DNA of 35,586 nucleotides. It comes from Dysosmobacter sp. (GTDB taxonomy: Bacteria; Bacillota; Clostridia; Oscillospirales; Oscillospiraceae). Both the position numbers and the translations under genes were made by a program. The notes beneath the pieces are model-generated. The model ran no database searches and was not told the DNA's origin. It was given only the letters and a program-made list of their open reading frames with translations. Below are positions 31,757 to 35,586 of this stretch, in pieces (position 1 is the first letter of the stretch; every line of letters begins with the position of its first letter). The stretch covers positions 1-35,586 of the forward strand of contig JAPFEH010000087.1 of assembly GCA_026169195.1 (NCBI GenBank), read 5' to 3'.

Positions 31757-34700
31757 ATGGCAGGCTTGACATTGACGGAGCAGCAGCAGGCTGTGGTGGA
31801 GAACCGCGGCGGGAGTCTGCTGGTATCTGCCGCCGCCGGTTCCGGAAAAACCAAGGTTCTGGTGGAGCGGCTGTTCCGCTATGTGATCGAAGAGCGGTGT
31901 GATCTGGATGAATTCCTGATTATTACATATACAAAGGCTGCGGCGGCAGAGCTGCGCAGCAAGATCGCCGCGGAACTCCACAAACGGCTGGCGGAGGAAC
32001 CCGGCAATCAGCGGCTGCGGCGGCAGCTGCTGAGAGTCTATCAGACGGATATCAAAACGGTGGATGCCTTTTGCACCGTTCTTTTGCGGGAAAACACCCA
32101 TTTGCTGCCGCTGGAGTCGGACCGTCATGCCCTGACGCCGGATTTTCGCGTGCTGGATGAAAGCGATGCCGATCTGGTGCGCCGGCGGGTTTTGCAGCGG
32201 ACGCTGGAGGAGTTTTACGACGGGTTGACTCCGGAACGGGCGCTGCTGGCGGATACATTGGGCGCGGGGCGGGATGACCGGGCATTGGAGGAGCTGGTGC
32301 TGGAGCTGCACGAAAAACTCCAGAGTCATGCCTATCCGGAACAGTGGCTGGCAAAAAGCCGGGAGAGCTGGCTTGGCATGGATGGTTCATTCGATGAAAC
32401 GCCGTATGCAAAAGAGCTGCTGACTGCCATCCGGAGAAAAGCCGCCCACTGGGCGGGGCTTTTGCGGCAGGGGGCACAGCGGGTGGAAGCGGACGCGGCG
32501 CTTTCTGCCGGATACGGAGAAAAATTCCTCACGGCAGCCTTTGGTCTGGATGAGCTGGCGGCGGCAGAGACATGGGAGCAGGCGAGAGAGGCACAAAACG
32601 GCGTTGTCTTTCCGCGGCTTACCACGCCGCGGGGCAGGAAAGAGGAAACGGCGCCGCTCAAAGAGCTGTGGGACGGCTGCAAGGCCGCGGTAAAAGATAT
32701 GGAAGCACTGCTGGATGTCAGCGGGGAAGAGGCCATGGAGGACCTGCGGGCCGTGGCGCCGGCCATGGCATCGCTGCTGGAACTGACCGCGGAGTTTTCG
32801 GCCCGCTATCGGGCGGAAAAGCTGCGGATGAACGCGGCGGACTTTTCGGATCAGGAGCATCTGGCGCTGCGCCTGCTGGTGGCGGAGGATGGTTCCCCCA
32901 CGGAGCTTGGCATACAGGTATCCGCCCGCTATCGGGAGATTCTGGTGGACGAATATCAGGACACCAACGAGGTGCAGAACGCGATTTTCCGCGCAGTATC
33001 CCGGAACGGCGGGAATCTTTTCACCGTGGGAGACGTCAAGCAGAGCATCTACCGCTTCCGGCTGGCGGACCCGACGATCTTTCTGGAGAAATATGACCGC
33101 TTCAAACCGTATCAGGAGGCAGCGGAGGGCGAGGAGCGAAAGATCCTTCTGTCCAAAAATTTCAGATCCCGAACCGAGATCCTTGAGGCTGCCAACTTCA
33201 TTTTTGAAAATATTCTGTCGGTAGAGATGGGAGAAATGGCATACGGCGAGGAGGAGGCTCTGCATTTCGGCGCAGCCTATTATCCGGAGCGCAATGACTG
33301 CCAAACGGAGTTTCACCTGATTTCCGCCCGGCAAAAATCGGCGGAGCAGGATCATCCGGTGAAAAAGCTGACGGCGGAGGCGCGGTTTACTGCCATGCGG
33401 ATTCGCCAGCTGCTGGACGAGGGATATCCGGTGACGGACAGCGACGGGACACTGCGGCCCTGCCGGCCGGAGGACATTGTGATCCTGATGCGCTCTCCCG
33501 GCAGCCGTGCCGCTGCGTTTGCAGAGGCGATGGCGGAGCGGGACATCCCCTGTTCCTTTGACGAAGCGGGAGACTTTTTCCATACGATGGAGGTCTCTGT
33601 GGCAATGGCGTTTCTGGAGATCATCGACAACCCCCATCAGGATGTTCCTCTGATCTGTGTGCTCCGTTCGCCGGTGTTCGGGTTTACACCGGACCGGCTT
33701 GCTCAGATCCGCAGCGGCAGTGCGCAGGGGGACTTTTATGACGCGGTGGCGGCGGACGGCGGAGAGGACTGTGCCGCTGTGCTGGAGACGTTGGACCGGC
33801 TGCGGCAGGCTGCCCGTGATATGAGTGTCCACCGGCTGCTCTGGACGCTTTATAATGAGCAGAAGCTGCTGGGGATTTTCGGCGCCATGGACAACGGTGC
33901 GGAGCGGCGGGAAAATCTGATCGCTTTGAGCCGCCATGCGGAGAACTTTGAAAGCGGAGGTTACAAGGGGCTGTTTGCCTTCGTGGCGCATCTGCGGCAG
34001 CTGCTGGAGACGGGGCAGACGCCGGTGACCAGAACTGCCGCGGCAGCCGGCGGTGTGCGGATCATGAGCATCCACAAGTCCAAGGGACTGGAATTTCCCA
34101 TTGTGATTCTGGCGGATCTGGACCACGCCTTTTCCCGGCAGGACTTTGATACGGCGGTTTTGGTCCATCCCGCCATGGGGCTTGGACCGCGGCGGGTGGA
34201 TCTGAAACGGAAGATCCGCTATCCGACACTGGCACGGCTGGCGATCGAAGAAAAGCTGCGGCGGGAAAATCTTTCCGAGGAGCAGCGGATTTTGTACGTG
34301 GCGATGACCCGTCCCAAGGAAAAGCTGATTTTGGTGGATGCCATGTATCATGCTGAGGGGCGGCTCCGGAAGCTGGCTGCGGTGGCGTCCTGTCCGGTGG
34401 CTCCCGAGACGGTGGCGAGTGGAAAAAACTTCGGAGACTGGATTTTGCTGCCGCTTTTATGCCGGCCGGAGGCAGCGCCCCTGCGGAACATGGCACAGGC
34501 GGAAGTGGAACAGCTGTATACCGGAGATTCCAAGCCATGGCAAGTGTTTTGGCATGACAGCGAATCCTTCCGGCAGCGGCCACATTCGGCTGCTGCCGGA
34601 CTGGAGGAGATCCGGAAAGAGCCGGCGTTTGATCCGGCGCTGCTGGAATTTGTCTATCCTTATGAATTAGAGACCGCCGTGCCTGCCAAGGTAACGGCCA

Positions 34701-35311
34701 CGCAGCTCAAGGGACGGATTCTGGACGAGCAGATCGCAGAGCACGCTGCCAGAACGCCCCGCCTGCGCAGCTTGACCCGCCCCCGCTTCCGGCAGCTCCG
34801 GCAGGGGCTGACGCCGGCGGAGCGCGGCACGGCCACCCATTTGGCTTTGCAATATCTGGATCTGTCCGATCCGGATGTCCGAGGGCAGCTCCGGCGGCTG
34901 TGCCTTGCTGAGAAACTGACAAAGCCGCAGGCGGAAGCGGTGGATGCGGGACTTTTGGAGCGGTTTCTCCGTTCGCCGCTGGCGGAGGAGATCCGCAGGG
35001 CAAAGAATGTGGAACGGGAATTTCCGTTCACGCTGCTGATGAGAGCGGAGGAGCTGACCGGCCATCCGGAAAGCGGAGACGAGATCCTGCTGCAAGGCGT
35101 GGTGGACTGTTTTTTTGAAACACCGGACGGGATCACCGTTGTTGATTTCAAAACAGACCGGATCACGGGGCGGGAGGAGCTGGAACAGCGGGTCCGGCAC
35201 CACAGACCGCAGATGGAAACATACAGCCGCGCCTTGGAGCGGGTGCTGGAAAAAAAGGTGGTCCGGCGGGTGCTGTATTTTTTGCGGGCGGGAGAGGCCG
35301 TGGAGGTGTAA
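31757..35311 (+). CDS. addA: Helicase-exonuclease AddAB, subunit AddA
   Basis: UvrD-type superfamily 1 helicase with a C-terminal RecB-like nuclease; partner of AddB. The Walker A motif SAAAGSGKTKVL is at about residues 24-35, the DEYQDTNE box (motif II) near 398, RLTIMSIHKSKGLEFP-type motif V appears as RIMSIHKSKGLEFP near 770, and YVAMTRPKEKL is motif VI. The nuclease core VVDFKTDR lies near residue 1128. At 1184 aa it is full length. ATG 31757 gives the conserved LTEQQQAVV start; in-frame codons upstream lie inside addB and are not used. No strong terminator follows. Confidence 0.97.
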   Translation: MAGLTLTEQQQAVVENRGGSLLVSAAAGSGKTKVLVERLFRYVIEERCDLDEFLIITYTKAAAAELRSKIAAELHKRLAEEPGNQRLRRQLLRVYQTDIKTVDAFCTVLLRENTHLLPLESDRHALTPDFRVLDESDADLVRRRVLQRTLEEFYDGLTPERALLADTLGAGRDDRALEELVLELHEKLQSHAYPEQWLAKSRESWLGMDGSFDETPYAKELLTAIRRKAAHWAGLLRQGAQRVEADAALSAGYGEKFLTAAFGLDELAAAETWEQAREAQNGVVFPRLTTPRGRKEETAPLKELWDGCKAAVKDMEALLDVSGEEAMEDLRAVAPAMASLLELTAEFSARYRAEKLRMNAADFSDQEHLALRLLVAEDGSPTELGIQVSARYREILVDEYQDTNEVQNAIFRAVSRNGGNLFTVGDVKQSIYRFRLADPTIFLEKYDRFKPYQEAAEGEERKILLSKNFRSRTEILEAANFIFENILSVEMGEMAYGEEEALHFGAAYYPERNDCQTEFHLISARQKSAEQDHPVKKLTAEARFTAMRIRQLLDEGYPVTDSDGTLRPCRPEDIVILMRSPGSRAAAFAEAMAERDIPCSFDEAGDFFHTMEVSVAMAFLEIIDNPHQDVPLICVLRSPVFGFTPDRLAQIRSGSAQGDFYDAVAADGGEDCAAVLETLDRLRQAARDMSVHRLLWTLYNEQKLLGIFGAMDNGAERRENLIALSRHAENFESGGYKGLFAFVAHLRQLLETGQTPVTRTAAAAGGVRIMSIHKSKGLEFPIVILADLDHAFSRQDFDTAVLVHPAMGLGPRRVDLKRKIRYPTLARLAIEEKLRRENLSEEQRILYVAMTRPKEKLILVDAMYHAEGRLRKLAAVASCPVAPETVASGKNFGDWILLPLLCRPEAAPLRNMAQAEVEQLYTGDSKPWQVFWHDSESFRQRPHSAAAGLEEIRKEPAFDPALLEFVYPYELETAVPAKVTATQLKGRILDEQIAEHAARTPRLRSLTRPRFRQLRQGLTPAERGTATHLALQYLDLSDPDVRGQLRRLCLAEKLTKPQAEAVDAGLLERFLRSPLAEEIRRAKNVEREFPFTLLMRAEELTGHPESGDEILLQGVVDCFFETPDGITVVDFKTDRITGREELEQRVRHHRPQMETYSRALERVLEKKVVRRVLYFLRAGEAVEV

Positions 35312-35385
35312 AGGGCCTGCTTTTGCAGAGAGAACGCGGTCATGCCGCGGCAGTGTGGATTTTTCAAAAAAGTTCTGAAAAATGC

Positions 35386-35414
35386 TTGCAATTCCAAAAT
35401 TGATGTGGTATAGT
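35386..35414 (+). promoter_or_regulatory. Promoter for rpmE
   Basis: TTGCAA (35386-35391), 17 bp, TATAGT (35409-35414), with TGTGG just before the -10. It lies 69 nt before the rpmE ATG. Confidence 0.78.
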
Positions 35415-35419
35415 AATTA

Positions 35420-35483
35420 ACGCCTTTGTGGTGGTGAAAGCTCCTGCGGGGTAGTCTGGAAAAGAAAGAGGTGAACAAGAGCA
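35420..35483 (+). promoter_or_regulatory. Untranslated leader of rpmE
   Basis: About 64 nt between the likely transcription start and the ATG, longer than a simple ribosome binding site needs. It holds GGTGGTGAAAGCTCCTGCGGGG and then AAAGAGGTG as the ribosome binding site. Ribosomal-protein mRNAs, L31 included, often carry autoregulatory leaders; I cannot fold this one with confidence. Confidence 0.35.
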
Positions 35484-35586
35484 ATGAAGGAAGGAATCCA
35501 TCCCAATTATCAGCAGACTACGATTACTTGCGCCTGCGGTAATGTGATTGAGACAGGTTCTACCAAGAATGATATCAAGGTGGAAG
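35484..35586 (+). CDS. rpmE: 50S ribosomal protein L31, 3'-truncated by window edge
   Basis: The first 34 codons of bL31: [20 protein letters not shown], then [10 protein letters not shown]. The CxC pair (TCACG) marks the zinc-binding, cysteine-containing form rather than the zinc-free paralogue; the second cysteine pair would lie beyond the window. AAAGAGGTG precedes the ATG by about ten bases. The gene runs off the end of the window. Confidence 0.94.
   Translation, partial: MKEGIHPNYQQTTITCACGNVIETGSTKNDIKVE

Noticed and set aside
35312-35380. Intrinsic terminator after addA
   Set aside because: Only short stems (CTGC/GCAG and CGCGG/CCGCG) are visible and the Ts near 35359 are not next to a stable stem.
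1-35586. CRISPR arrays, tRNA or rRNA genes, insertion sequences, phage or defence genes
   Set aside because: I read both strands for regular direct repeats, tRNA-like cloverleaf ends, transposase or integrase motifs and found none.

Overview
The window is about 58% GC by eye and reads as a stretch of chromosomal backbone from an endospore-forming, low-GC-type Firmicute of class Clostridia, most likely the Oscillospiraceae/Ruminococcaceae group. The reasons are a Gram-positive PolC replicase, AddAB rather than RecBCD, SpoIIR, RbgA, a tig-clpP-clpX-lon-engB block, a non-mevalonate isoprenoid pathway, strong AGGAGG-type ribosome binding sites and extended -10 promoters. The family assignment is inference from gene content; no 16S or tRNA gene is present.

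Layout. (1) 1-4358: end of lepB, then rbgA, a broken small membrane-protein gene, rnhB, a yraN-family gene and thrC, all on + and nearly contiguous. (2) 4438-5118: a metallophosphoesterase. (3) 5209-11768: protein folding and quality control, tig, clpP, clpX, lon, engB. (4) 11837-12409: an unrecognised lipoprotein closed by two terminator hairpins. (5) 12577-18742: pyrH, frr, uppS, cdsA, dxr, rseP, ispG, a tightly packed translation/envelope/isoprenoid operon, followed by polC (18843-22835). (6) 22915-25882: a ferritin with its own promoter, a convergent DUF378 membrane protein, then thrH and a DUF1015 gene from a near-consensus promoter. (7) 26083-31755 and on: ispE, spoIIR, a minus-strand DUF1643 gene, addB, addA, and the start of rpmE, cut by the window edge.

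How the genes fit together. dxr, ispG and ispE belong to the MEP pathway, which feeds UppS (lipid carrier for peptidoglycan); cdsA supplies CDP-diacylglycerol for phospholipids. Tig, ClpXP and Lon cover nascent-chain folding and degradation. RbgA, EngB, Frr and L31 serve ribosome assembly and recycling. PolC, RnhB and AddAB serve replication and repair. ThrC and ThrH are amino-acid enzymes, but no dedicated homoserine kinase is in view.

Nearly everything is recognisable housekeeping. I did not find a convincing new multi-gene system: there is no mobile element, CRISPR array, defence island or biosynthetic cluster. The best leads are local: a small gene between rbgA and rnhB that looks broken by a frame-changing deletion, several very long hairpins lacking U-tracts (including one whose loop carries a stop codon), a dyad around the ferritin promoter, and a lysine/alanine-rich tail on trigger factor. 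No gene-free stretch exceeds 300 bases.
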